A stretch of DNA of 25,844 nt from an uncultured Collinsella sp. (GCA_937997605.1 CALLFD010000116.1:1-25844), one strand, 5' to 3'; numbered from the stretch's first letter, positions 15,077 through 22,466 are shown. Notes: generated by a model not told the origin, from the letters alone. Made by a program: numbers and translations.

Positions 15077-16084
15077 GTGGCGAACGCCATCGATCAGCTC
15101 ACGGACCGCGTGCTCGTGCTCGGCCGCCTCACCATCGTCCGCCGTGCCATTACCGCCGTGGCGGTCACAATTTCTGCCGCCCTCCAAACATTCCTGATCC
15201 AGGCGTTCATTCAGCCTGCCGACCTGCTTCCGAGCGGTCTCACCGGCGTCGCGGTCCTGCTCGATCGCGTTACCTCGCTGGGCGGCGTTCACATCGACAT
15301 CTCGCTCGGCATGCTTGCGCTCAACATTCCCGTGGCGCTCCTATGCTGGAGCGGCATTAGCAAGCGCTTCGTCATCTTCTCGATGATGCAGGTCGTGCTC
15401 TCGTCGCTGTTCCTCAACGTCTTTCACTTCGCTCCATTTTTGGGCGACAAGATTATGCTCATCATTTTTGGCGGCGTGGTCTCGGGTCTGGGCGCTGCCA
15501 TCGCGCTAAAGTCCGGCGCATCTACCGGTGGCACCGACTTTATCGCGCTGTGGGTCTCCAACCACACGGGCAAGACCATCTGGGGCGTTATCTTTGGTTT
15601 CAATTGCTTTATCCTGGCGATCTTTGGCTTTATGTTTGGCTGGGACAACGCGGCGTACTCCATCGTGTTCCAGTTTATTTCGACCAAGACCATCGACAGT
15701 TTCTATCGTCGCTACGACCGCGTGACGCTGCAGATCACGACGCGCAAGGCTGACGAGGTCATGACCGCCTATGTTGACCATTTTCAGCACGGCATTAGCT
15801 GCGCCGAGGTCATCGGCGGATACAGCCGCGAAAAGATGTACCTGCTGCACGCCGTTGTATCGACCTACGAGAGCCAGGACATTATCAAGCTGGTGTGCGA
15901 CATTGATCCCGGCGCCGTGATCAATGTGTTCCACACGCTCAACTTTGTGGGCGGCTGGTGGGGCGGTCATGTCGACGAGCCCATGCCCACGGCCGTACCC
16001 GATCCCGACAAGCCCGCGCGTATGGCCAGCAGACAGACGCGCCTCAGCGAGCAGGACAGCCTGCAGCAGGACGACGGCAAGTAG
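15077..16084 (+). CDS. YitT-family membrane protein (DUF161/DUF2179)
   Basis: Predicted integral membrane protein of unknown function, 335 residues. The N-terminal two thirds hold about five or six helices with family hallmarks: QPADLLPSGLTGVAVLLD, GLGAAIALKSGASTGGTDFIA, and WGVIFGFNCFILAIFGFMFGWDNAAYS. Residues about 220-300 form the soluble C-terminal DUF2179 domain (RVTLQITTRKADEV, CAEVIGGYSREKMYLL). The tail is hydrophilic. The start is GTG, supported by AAAGGAG at 15065-15071. No link to its neighbours is evident. Confidence 0.9.
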   Translation: MANAIDQLTDRVLVLGRLTIVRRAITAVAVTISAALQTFLIQAFIQPADLLPSGLTGVAVLLDRVTSLGGVHIDISLGMLALNIPVALLCWSGISKRFVIFSMMQVVLSSLFLNVFHFAPFLGDKIMLIIFGGVVSGLGAAIALKSGASTGGTDFIALWVSNHTGKTIWGVIFGFNCFILAIFGFMFGWDNAAYSIVFQFISTKTIDSFYRRYDRVTLQITTRKADEVMTAYVDHFQHGISCAEVIGGYSREKMYLLHAVVSTYESQDIIKLVCDIDPGAVINVFHTLNFVGGWWGGHVDEPMPTAVPDPDKPARMASRQTRLSEQDSLQQDDGK

Positions 16085-16124
16085 GGTATTGGCTTTTTGC
16101 CGGTCCTGCGCAACCCATCCGAAC

Positions 16125-16160
16125 GAGCCCCCCCGAAAGCCCCGTTGCTTTCGAGGGCTC
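16125..16160 (+). terminator. Hairpin after the yitT-like gene
   Basis: GAGCCC/GGGCTC and CGAAAGC/GCTTTCG stack with a small asymmetric bulge around a CCCGTT loop, followed by TCGTTT. A terminator is plausible. Confidence 0.6.
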
Positions 16161-16162
16161 TC

Positions 16163-16212
16163 GTTTGCCCAGATAAAACCTACCAAAATGAAGCTGTCGC
16201 TTTTTGGTAGGG
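16163..16212 (-). repeat. CCTACC palindromic repeat, copy C
   Basis: Inverted copy with the longest extension (GTTTGCCCAGATAA at 16163-16176), matching the right flank of copy D. Its ends CCTACCAAAA and TTTTTGGTAGG form the stem. The loop here reads GCGACAGC on the reverse strand rather than GGGACAGG, a paired change on both sides of the ACA. Confidence 0.8.
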
Positions 16213-16252
16213 AGGGTGTATCGTTTTATCAATATGAGGTAACATGAAACTA

Positions 16253-16269
16253 GACGTTATATACGTATC
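16253..16269 (+). promoter_or_regulatory. Candidate gntR2 operator
   Basis: GACGTTATATACGTATC, a near-palindrome (ACGT-TATAT-ACGT) 35-51 nt before the gntR2 start. Read inverted it contains GTATATAACG, identical to 8822-8831 before the DMT gene, and resembles the ACGTATAAGACGT site before the PTS operon. This suggests autoregulation and shared control. Confidence 0.5.
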
Positions 16270-16303
16270 AGAAATTTAGCTATTTTGATAAGAGTGATCA
16301 GAT

Positions 16304-17023
16304 ATGCCTGCGCCCAAAAATGCACCGCTTTACCAGCAGATTTATGACGAAATCAAGGATGCGATCGAGAAAGGTGTTTATGCACCCAAGGAGCGTATTC
16401 CGTCCGAGCTTGAACTAGCCGAGCAGTACGAGGTGAGCCGTATTACGGTGCGCCGCGCTGTCGAGGAGCTGTGCTCCGATGGTTACCTGGTTAAGCAGCA
16501 GGGCCGCGGCACCTTTGTCTCCACGCCGCACATCAACCGCCAGTTTCACGCCTCGACGCTGCAGACGTTTACCGCGCTGTGTGCCGGCAACGGCATGAAG
16601 GCCGGTGCGCACGTGATCGATCGCCAGATTGTGCCGGCGCGCCAAAACGAGATGGAGTTCTTTGGCCTGCAGAAGGATGCGCTGCTGCTGCATATCAAGC
16701 GCGTGCGTACGGCCGACGGCGAGCCCATCTTTGAGGAGAACATCTTTGTGCCGTTTGACGCCTACCGTGAGCTGTTGACGGCCGATCTTGAGGACAAGTC
16801 GATTTTTGCCGAGGTCGAGCGTGTTGGCGGAACGCCGATTGTCTCGGTTGGCTACCGTACGGTCGAGGCCGTTCGAGCTAACGCCGAGCAGGCGGCCGAG
16901 CTGGGCATTGCTCCGCACGATCCGCTGCTCAACCTGCGTGCCGGCTTTACCGGTCCCGATGACGAGCCGGTTTTGATGGGTAAGCAGTACTACGTGGGAT
17001 CGCGCTACGTTATGGTCATGTAA
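16304..17023 (+). CDS. GntR-family regulator with UTRA domain (HutC subfamily), gntR2
   Basis: Transcriptional regulator, 239 residues. The winged helix spans about 8-75 (RIPSELELAEQYEVSRITVRRAVEEL region and QQGRGTFVS wing). The UTRA domain spans about 95-235 and ends in YVGSRYVMVM. It is closer to gntR3 than to gntR1 (shared LYQQ start, RITVRRA, QQGRGTFV, RVRTADG). Upstream motifs shared with the DMT and PTS promoters make it the best candidate regulator of the PTS operon. No strong ribosome binding site is seen (AAGAGTGA only). Confidence 0.92.
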   Translation: MPAPKNAPLYQQIYDEIKDAIEKGVYAPKERIPSELELAEQYEVSRITVRRAVEELCSDGYLVKQQGRGTFVSTPHINRQFHASTLQTFTALCAGNGMKAGAHVIDRQIVPARQNEMEFFGLQKDALLLHIKRVRTADGEPIFEENIFVPFDAYRELLTADLEDKSIFAEVERVGGTPIVSVGYRTVEAVRANAEQAAELGIAPHDPLLNLRAGFTGPDDEPVLMGKQYYVGSRYVMVM

Positions 17024-17051
17024 GTTACGCGGTTTTACCAAACCGCGTAAC
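17024..17051 (+). terminator. Perfect hairpin immediately after gntR2
   Basis: A perfect 12-bp stem (17024-17035 with 17040-17051) and TACC loop start on the base after the stop codon. There is no T-tract; it may terminate or stabilise the gntR2 message. Confidence 0.6.
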
Positions 17052-17064
17052 GGCTCGACGCTGC

Positions 17065-17163
17065 AAGCCCGCCAGAGCGGCAATCTGCCTTTCAACTTCG
17101 ACGGCATGACCAGAAGGTCAATGCCGTCTCGTTTCAAGGCACCTTGCTCGCTCTGGCGGGCTT
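17065..17163. repeat. 99-bp nested hairpin element
   Basis: Outer stem of 15 perfect bp (17065-17079 with 17149-17163), then GCAA/TTGC (17080-17083, 17144-17147), a 3x3 internal loop, GCCTT/AAGGC (17087-17091, 17136-17140), an 8/7 internal loop, and an apical stem GACGGCATGACC (17100-17111) pairing with 17116-17128 with one bulged A and an AGAA tetraloop. About 36 bp pair in register. It could be a structured RNA or a palindromic mobile repeat. It lies between gntR2 and recQ. Confidence 0.75.
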
Positions 17164-17206
17164 TCGCTGTCATTGCCAACACATTGGCGTTGCCGTGGTA
17201 GACATG

Positions 17207-17241
17207 GGCTAGTCATTGGGGACGTTCTTAAACGACTAGTC
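17207..17241. repeat. GGGAC-loop hairpin repeat, CTAGTC class
   Basis: CTAGTC (17209-17214) pairs with GACTAG (17234-17239); with flanks 9 of 11 positions pair. The loop carries TGGGGACGTTCTT. It has the same layout as the other small hairpin repeats in this window. Confidence 0.5.
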
Positions 17242-17279
17242 TAGGCGACAGCCGTGCGGCACCGGTCCGCGTGGCGGCG

Positions 17280-17285
17280 TATAAT
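17280..17285 (+). promoter_or_regulatory. Candidate -10 box of recQ
   Basis: Perfect TATAAT 31 nt before the recQ start codon. The -35 position holds no recognisable box. Confidence 0.45.
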
Positions 17286-17316
17286 CGGCGGCAGATGACT
17301 TGGACGTTAGGAAACC

Positions 17317-19293
17317 ATGACCGATAGCATGCAGCAGATGGCGCTCGACACGCTCGGCGCCTATTTTGGCTACACCTCGTTTCGCCCGGGGCAGGACCGC
17401 ATGGTGGATGCGATTCTTGCCGGCCGCGATGCGCTCGGCGTTATGCCCACAGGCGCCGGCAAGTCCATTTGCTACCAGGTGCCCGCGCTCATGCTGCCTG
17501 GTATCACCTTTGTGGTGAGCCCGTTGCTGTCGCTTATGGAGGACCAGACCCGCGCGCTGCTCGCGGCGGGTGCGCGCCCCAGCTATCTCAACTCCAGTCT
17601 TACTCCGGCCCAGCAAAACACCGTGCTCAAGCGGGCGCGCGAGGGCCGCTATCAGCTTATGTATGTGGCGCCCGAGCGCCTGCTCGAGCCGCGCTTTCTG
17701 GCCTTTGCGCAGGAAGCTGCGGCCGAAGGCGGCATTGGCGTTCCGCTCGTGGCCATTGACGAGGCTCACTGCGTGAGCCAGTGGGGCCAGGATTTCCGTC
17801 CCGCTTACTTGCAGATTCGCGAGTTTATCGATTCGCTGCCGCGGCGCCCGATCGTGGCGGCGTTTACCGCCACGGCGACCGAGCGCGTGCGCGCGGACAT
17901 TCAGCAGATGCTCGGCCTGCAAAATCCCGCGACGGTAGTGACGGGCTTCGATCGCAAGAACCTCTACTTTGGTTGCGAGGAGATGGGCGACAAGGCCAAG
18001 ACTGCCTGGGTGCGCGACTACGTGATTGCGCATTCGAGCGAGAGCGGCATCGTGTATTGCTCGACCCGCAAGACGGTCGACGCGCTGGCCGCGGAGCTTG
18101 CCGAGGCACTGGGCCCCAGCGGCATTCGCGTGGGCCGCTACCATGCCGGCATGGGCAACGACGCCCGTCGCCAGAGTCAGCGTGCCTTTATCGACGACGA
18201 CATCCAGGTGATGGTTGCTACCAACGCCTTTGGCATGGGCATCGACAAGCCCAACGTGCGCTACGTGATTCACAACAACGTGCCCGAGAGCATCGAGGCA
18301 TACTACCAGGAGGCGGGCCGCGCTGGCCGCGATGGTGATCCGGCCAGCTGCCATCTGCTGTGGAACGGTAACGATTTTCGCATGCGCCGCTTTCTGATCG
18401 ATCGCGGCGATGCTGCCGACGAGGCGCTCGATGACGAGCAGCGCGCGTGGGCGCTCCAGAACCGTTATCGTCTGCTCAGCCAGATGGAGGGCTACTGCAA
18501 TACCACCGGCTGCCTGCGCGAATACATGCTGCGCTACTTTGGCGACGAGGCCGCGGCCGAGCATGCGGCAGCCGCCGCGGGCGGCACGGCAGACGACGCC
18601 GAGGGCTGCGGCAACTGCAGCAACTGTCTCACGCAGTTCGAGGTCGAGGACGTCACCGATATGGCCCGCGCCGCTGTGCGCTATGTGGCCACGCGTCCCA
18701 TGCGTTTTGGCAAGTCGCTCATCGCCGACGTGCTCCACGGCGGCAACACCGAGCGCATTCGCCAGATGCATCTGGACGAGGACCGCGGCTACGGTGAGCT
18801 GTCGAGTGAATCGGTTGGGCGCATCAAGGATATTATCGGCCAGCTGTGCGGTCGCGGTTATCTGGCCACCTCGCAGGGGCAGTACCCGGTCGTGGGACTG
18901 GGTCCGCGTGCCGGCGAGGTCGAGGACGAGGCGTTCGCCTTTACCGTTAAGCGCCGCGCGTCCAAGCGCAAGGCCTCGGCCCGCGCCCGCCGCGCCGTCG
19001 ATCTGCTGCGCGAGGAGGCCGAGCTGGATCAGCGCCCGCGCGTTGGCGACGATGCCGAGCTGTTCGAGCGCCTGCGTGCCCTCCGCAAGGAGATCTCGAC
19101 GGAGCTGGAGATGGCGCCGTATATGGTCTTTTCCGACAAGGCCCTGCGCGGCCTGTGCCGCCTGCGTCCACAGACGCGCGAGGAGCTGATCCAGGTCAAC
19201 GGCATTGGCGAGAAAAAAGCCGACGCCTTTGGCGAACAGTTTATGGCGGCGATTGAAGAGTTTGAGTCCGAGCATGCGCGGGATGGAGCGTAA
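17317..19293 (+). CDS. recQ: ATP-dependent DNA helicase RecQ
   Basis: 3'-5' DNA helicase of recombination and replication-fork repair, 658 residues. Motif 0 FGYTSFRPGQ lies at 17-26, Walker A TGAGKS at 45-50 (Lys49), DEAH at 148-151, and the second RecA-like domain has ATNAFGMGIDKPNVRYV and QEAGRAGRDG. The RQC zinc site uses Cys399, Cys431, Cys434 and Cys437; between the first and second Cys there is an Ala-rich insertion (AAAEHAAAAAGGTADD). A winged helix follows and an HRDC domain ends the protein (about 575-650). AGGA precedes the ATG weakly. The stop TAA overlaps the first ATG of gntR3, so the two are translated from one message. Confidence 0.96.
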   Translation: MTDSMQQMALDTLGAYFGYTSFRPGQDRMVDAILAGRDALGVMPTGAGKSICYQVPALMLPGITFVVSPLLSLMEDQTRALLAAGARPSYLNSSLTPAQQNTVLKRAREGRYQLMYVAPERLLEPRFLAFAQEAAAEGGIGVPLVAIDEAHCVSQWGQDFRPAYLQIREFIDSLPRRPIVAAFTATATERVRADIQQMLGLQNPATVVTGFDRKNLYFGCEEMGDKAKTAWVRDYVIAHSSESGIVYCSTRKTVDALAAELAEALGPSGIRVGRYHAGMGNDARRQSQRAFIDDDIQVMVATNAFGMGIDKPNVRYVIHNNVPESIEAYYQEAGRAGRDGDPASCHLLWNGNDFRMRRFLIDRGDAADEALDDEQRAWALQNRYRLLSQMEGYCNTTGCLREYMLRYFGDEAAAEHAAAAAGGTADDAEGCGNCSNCLTQFEVEDVTDMARAAVRYVATRPMRFGKSLIADVLHGGNTERIRQMHLDEDRGYGELSSESVGRIKDIIGQLCGRGYLATSQGQYPVVGLGPRAGEVEDEAFAFTVKRRASKRKASARARRAVDLLREEAELDQRPRVGDDAELFERLRALRKEISTELEMAPYMVFSDKALRGLCRLRPQTREELIQVNGIGEKKADAFGEQFMAAIEEFESEHARDGA

Positions 19294-19295
19294 TG

Positions 19296-20060
19296 ATGGC
19301 AGCCGATAGCAAGACCGAACGTTCCGAGCGCGCCGAGGTACCCGCCGTGCCACTGTACCAGCAGGTCATGGACGACCTAAAGGGCGAGATCGCGCGCGAC
19401 GTGTACCCTGCCGGCTCGCGCATCCCTGCCGAGATAGAGCTCGCGAAGTCCTACGGCGTGGGGCGCATCACCGTGCGCCGTGCCATCGAGGAGCTGTCGC
19501 GCGCGGGGTATCTCAACCGCCAGCAGGGGAGGGGCACGTTTGTGTGCGCTCCCAAGCTCAAGCGCAAGATTCGCCAGAAGGGTGACGTCCAGAGCTTTAC
19601 TGAGGGTTGTGCTGCCAACGACATGGTGCCGGGTGCGCGTCTGGTGTCGCGCACGGTGGTCGCGGCGACGCACGAGGATGCGGCGTTCTTTGGCGTGGAG
19701 CCCGGCTGCGAGCTTATCGTGGTCGAGCGCGTGCGCACGGCCGACGGCATCCCCGTCATGCTCGAGAACAACGCCTTTGTGCTCGCCGACCATCCCTACC
19801 TGCAGACGCTGACCGACGAGGACCTCACCGATAACTCAATCTTTGCGCTCGTTGCCGAGCATTCGGGTCGCGCGCCGCTCAAGTCCGACCCCTGCACCGT
19901 GGAGATTGCGCTTGCCGATGCTCAGACGGCCCCGCTGCTGGAGGTGCCGGTCGGCGAGCCGCTCTTCTATATGGAGGCCTACTTTACCGACGCCGGCGGG
20001 CGCCCTCTACTGCTCGGCCGCCAAAAGATCGTGGGCTCGCGCTACGTCTTCGACATCTAA
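19296..20060 (+). CDS. GntR-family regulator with UTRA domain (HutC subfamily), gntR3
   Basis: Transcriptional regulator, about 254 residues. The winged helix spans about 15-85 (RIPAEIELAKSYGVGRITVRRAIEEL region, QQGRGTFVC wing); the UTRA domain spans about 105-245 and ends in IVGSRYVFDI. Two adjacent ATG codons (19293, 19296) are possible. The second is better spaced from GGATGGAG at 19281-19288; the first overlaps the recQ stop. It lies directly upstream of SIS gene 3, whose promoter is flanked by paired ATAGRACAAY sites, so it probably controls that gene in response to a sugar-phosphate-like ligand. Confidence 0.92.
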   Translation: MAADSKTERSERAEVPAVPLYQQVMDDLKGEIARDVYPAGSRIPAEIELAKSYGVGRITVRRAIEELSRAGYLNRQQGRGTFVCAPKLKRKIRQKGDVQSFTEGCAANDMVPGARLVSRTVVAATHEDAAFFGVEPGCELIVVERVRTADGIPVMLENNAFVLADHPYLQTLTDEDLTDNSIFALVAEHSGRAPLKSDPCTVEIALADAQTAPLLEVPVGEPLFYMEAYFTDAGGRPLLLGRQKIVGSRYVFDI

Positions 20061-20069
20061 CGTCCACAG

Positions 20070-20089
20070 ATAGAACAACATAGAACAAA
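20070..20089 (+). promoter_or_regulatory. Candidate gntR3 operator, upstream site
   Basis: ATAGAACAACATAGAACAAA: two 10-bp direct repeats, upstream of the -35 position of the SIS gene 3 promoter. The related second site is at 20132-20151. Confidence 0.55.
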
Positions 20090-20103
20090 TTTGCTGAGAT
20101 GGC

Positions 20104-20132
20104 TTCACGGGCGTTGTTACACGTGCTATAAA
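20104..20132 (+). promoter_or_regulatory. Promoter of SIS gene 3
   Basis: -35-like TTCACG (20104-20109), a 17-bp spacer and TATAAA (20127-20132) with a TGC extension (20124-20126). It lies between the two candidate operators. Confidence 0.55.
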
Positions 20133-20151
20133 TAGGACAATATAGAACGAC
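20132..20151 (+). promoter_or_regulatory. Candidate gntR3 operator, start-site-proximal
   Basis: ATAGGACAATATAGAACGAC: again two 10-bp direct repeats, with 16 of 20 positions identical to 20070-20089. It overlaps the end of the -10 box and the expected transcription start, the position of a classical repressor site. Confidence 0.55.
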
Positions 20152-20204
20152 AGCAGGTACGAGCTGTTGTCGTTCAAAGCCGCCCCACAAGGAGGAGCAT
20201 CAGC

Positions 20205-21173
20205 ATGAACGCACATGATCTGATTCAGGAAATTATCGAGCGCAAGGGCAAGGTCGAGAACGTCTTTTGGATCGCCTGCGGCGGTTCGATGATCGACCTC
20301 ATGCCGGCTAACGAACTGCTCAAGCGCGAGGCCACCACGTTTACCTCGACGGTCTATACGGCGCGCGAGTTTTGCCTGATGGCTCCCAAGAGTCTTGGCG
20401 AGAAGTCGCTCGTCATCGCCTGCAGCCACAGCGGCAACACGCAGGAGGTTGTCGACGGCTGCGAGATGGCGCTGGCAGCCAGTGCCGAGGTCATTGCCCT
20501 CACCGACTGCGAGGGCTCCAAGATCGATAACGGCAAGTGGACCACCTGGGTCTATCCGTGGGGCGAGGGCGTGTCGCAGGCTGAGGTGCCGCAGGGCATC
20601 GGCGCTCTGATCGCCGCCGAGTTGCTCGACCAGCAGGAAGGCTACGAGGCACTCGCCGACATGTACGAGGGCCTCAAGCAGATGGATGCGCTGCTGCCCG
20701 CCGCCCGTGAGAAGGTCAACGCCGAGCTGGGCGCCCGCTTTGCCGAGCTCTGCCAGCAGCACAAGTTCTTCTACATCCTGGGGTCCGGCCCCAACTTTAG
20801 CCAGACCTATGCCATGGCGATCTGCTCGCTCATGGAGATGCAGTGGCAGCACTGCTGCTACATCCACTCCGGCGAGTACTTCCATGGCCCGTTCGAAGCC
20901 ACCGAGCCCGGCGTGTTCTACTTTGTGCAGCTCGGATCGGGCGAGTGCCGCCCCATGGAGGAGCGCGCTCTTGCGTTCCTCAACACGCACACCGATACGG
21001 TCATGGTGCTCGATGCGCTCGAGTACGGTGTGGGCGAAGTGCCTGCCAGCGTGCGTTCGTACCTGGAGCCGATCTTCTTCTACAACATGAGCTGCGAGCT
21101 GCGCGCCGCCCGCGGCAAGGTGTTTGACCACAGCCCCGAGATTCGTCGCTACATGGGCATCGAGCAGTACTAG
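20205..21173 (+). CDS. frlB: SIS-domain fructosamine-6-phosphate deglycase, FrlB-like (SIS gene 3)
   Basis: Predicted fructoselysine-6-phosphate-type deglycase, 322 residues, two SIS domains. The phosphate loop reads CSHSGNTQEV. The catalytic block LMEMQWQHCCYIHSGEYFHGPFE-like segment (near residues 209-231) resembles E. coli FrlB as I remember it, with catalytic Glu211 and His227 16 apart and the SGE preserved. The C-terminus RRYMGIEQY also fits FrlB. AAGGAGGAG precedes the ATG. It is the most FrlB-like of the three SIS proteins in this window. It follows gntR3 with its own promoter and operators. No fructosamine kinase is nearby, consistent with phosphorylation by a PTS. The exact substrate is not proven. 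Confidence 0.8.
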   Translation: MNAHDLIQEIIERKGKVENVFWIACGGSMIDLMPANELLKREATTFTSTVYTAREFCLMAPKSLGEKSLVIACSHSGNTQEVVDGCEMALAASAEVIALTDCEGSKIDNGKWTTWVYPWGEGVSQAEVPQGIGALIAAELLDQQEGYEALADMYEGLKQMDALLPAAREKVNAELGARFAELCQQHKFFYILGSGPNFSQTYAMAICSLMEMQWQHCCYIHSGEYFHGPFEATEPGVFYFVQLGSGECRPMEERALAFLNTHTDTVMVLDALEYGVGEVPASVRSYLEPIFFYNMSCELRAARGKVFDHSPEIRRYMGIEQY

Positions 21174-21224
21174 GTACCGGGAATAGTATTCACCTTCGAT
21201 TCGCAAGTGAACAGCGTGCGTAAA

Positions 21225-21262
21225 AAGCGGGCCGCGCCGGGGATTTCCGGCGCGGCCCGCTT
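21225..21262 (-). terminator. Terminator of the lactate dehydrogenase gene
   Basis: A perfect 16-bp stem (21225-21240 with 21247-21262) and 6-nt loop between convergent genes. The T-tract (TTTTTA) is on the minus strand, so it mainly ends the dehydrogenase transcript, and may also act on SIS gene 3. Confidence 0.9.
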
Positions 21263-21304
21263 GGTATTGCGCTTAGATTCGCGAGGTGTCGCGGTAACCG
21301 ACGC

Positions 21305-22282
21305 TTACTTTGCGTCGTAGGCCTCGGCGTCCCACCAGTCGAGCTGGGCGATGTTGTCGCGGATGTGCTGACAGCTCTTGTGGAAGCCCTCGAGCTCGTA
21401 CTCGGACAGGTCGAGCGTGTAGACCTCCTCGACGCCCTCGGCGCCGATCACGCACGGCAGGGAGGTGAAGATGCCCTCCTCGCCATACTGGCCGGTCATG
21501 AGCGTGGAGGCGGAAAGCACGGCGTGCTCGTTGTGCAGCACGGCAGCGCAGACGCGTGCGGCGGAGTTGGCGACGGCGTACTCGGTGCACTGCTTGCCCT
21601 GGTAGGTCACATAGCCGCCCTTGCGTGCAAGCTCCTCGACCTCCATGTGGTCAAAGGCGTACTTGTCGGGGTTCTCGGCCTGAAGCTCGTTGAGGCTCTT
21701 GCCGGCGATGGTTGCGGCCTTAAAGGCGGCCAGCTGGCTAAAGCCGTGCTCGCCGATCATGTAGGCGTCGATAGACTTGGGGCTCACACCGACCTTCTTG
21801 GAGATCTCGGTGCGCAGGCGGGCGGAGTCCAGACCGCAGCCCGAGCCGATGATCTTCTTGGGATCGTAGCCGGTCAGGTGCCACAGCTCGGTGCACACGA
21901 CGTCGCAGGGGTTGGAGATGCTCACGAAGATGCCGTCAAAGCCGGCGTCGACGATGCGCTTGGCAAAGGTGCGGGCGGCGTCGGTGGTAAAGAACAGCTC
22001 GCCGTCGCGGTTGCCGGCGGCCAGCGCGACCTTGCCGGCGGCGTTGACGATGACGTCGCAGCAGGCCAGCTCCTCGTAGTGGTCGTAGCAGTTGACGATC
22101 TTGGTGTTGTACGGGACAAACGAAAGGGAGTCGCGCAGGTCCTGGACCTCGGACGTCACCTTGGCCTCGTTGATATCGCACAGGTACAGCTCATCGGCAA
22201 TGCCCTGCATAAGCAGGCTGTTGGCGACATGTGCTCCTACGTGGCCCTGGCCGACCACACCGATCTTACGCGTCTGGTACAT
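21305..22282 (-). CDS. L-lactate/L-2-hydroxyacid dehydrogenase
   Basis: NAD-dependent dehydrogenase of the LDH/MDH superfamily, 325 residues: 2-oxo acid + NADH to L-2-hydroxy acid. The Rossmann loop GQGHVG is at 11-16, ribose-binding Asp36 follows, NP at 124-125, substrate Arg155 with Asp152 in LDSARLR, and catalytic His179 in GEHG. The mobile loop reads AAGKVALAAGNRDGELFFT, with Arg92 likely the catalytic loop arginine. This loop is longer than in standard LDH and resembles L-2-hydroxyisocaproate dehydrogenases, so branched-chain 2-oxo acids are possible substrates besides pyruvate. AAAGGA precedes the ATG on the minus strand. The gene is divergent from metA. Confidence 0.87.
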   Translation of the reverse strand: MYQTRKIGVVGQGHVGAHVANSLLMQGIADELYLCDINEAKVTSEVQDLRDSLSFVPYNTKIVNCYDHYEELACCDVIVNAAGKVALAAGNRDGELFFTTDAARTFAKRIVDAGFDGIFVSISNPCDVVCTELWHLTGYDPKKIIGSGCGLDSARLRTEISKKVGVSPKSIDAYMIGEHGFSQLAAFKAATIAGKSLNELQAENPDKYAFDHMEVEELARKGGYVTYQGKQCTEYAVANSAARVCAAVLHNEHAVLSASTLMTGQYGEEGIFTSLPCVIGAEGVEEVYTLDLSEYELEGFHKSCQHIRDNIAQLDWWDAEAYDAK

Positions 22283-22320
22283 ATTATGTATCCTTTCGGC
22301 CGAGTTTTTCGCGTCGAACC

Positions 22321-22326
22321 ATTGTA
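22321..22326 (-). promoter_or_regulatory. Candidate -10 box of the dehydrogenase gene
   Basis: TACAAT on the minus strand, about 38 nt before the start codon. No clear -35 box. Confidence 0.4.
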
Positions 22327-22460
22327 GCGTCCTGCTGCCACTTTGCTAGGCTAAAGCGCCGTAGATTTTTGGGACATGCCTTAATCTCTACTTTTGGAGT
22401 GATCTGGGCCGCTGACGGCATCGCTGGGCGATGTGCTCGCGCGGATGGGGCCGGTCGTTG

Positions 22461-22466
22461 TACCAT
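22461..22466 (+). promoter_or_regulatory. Weak -10 candidate of metA
   Basis: TACCAT 28 nt before the metA ATG. The implied leader is too short for a SAM riboswitch or T-box. Confidence 0.25.

Noticed and set aside
17236..19353. Very long open frame (705 codons) on the minus strand opposite recQ
   Set aside because: Shadow of recQ; low-complexity His/Ala/Leu/Arg composition and no family motif, while recQ carries all helicase motifs.
21365..22327. 320-codon plus-strand frame opposite the dehydrogenase gene
   Set aside because: Gly/Ala/Val/Leu shadow of a gene with intact Rossmann and catalytic motifs.
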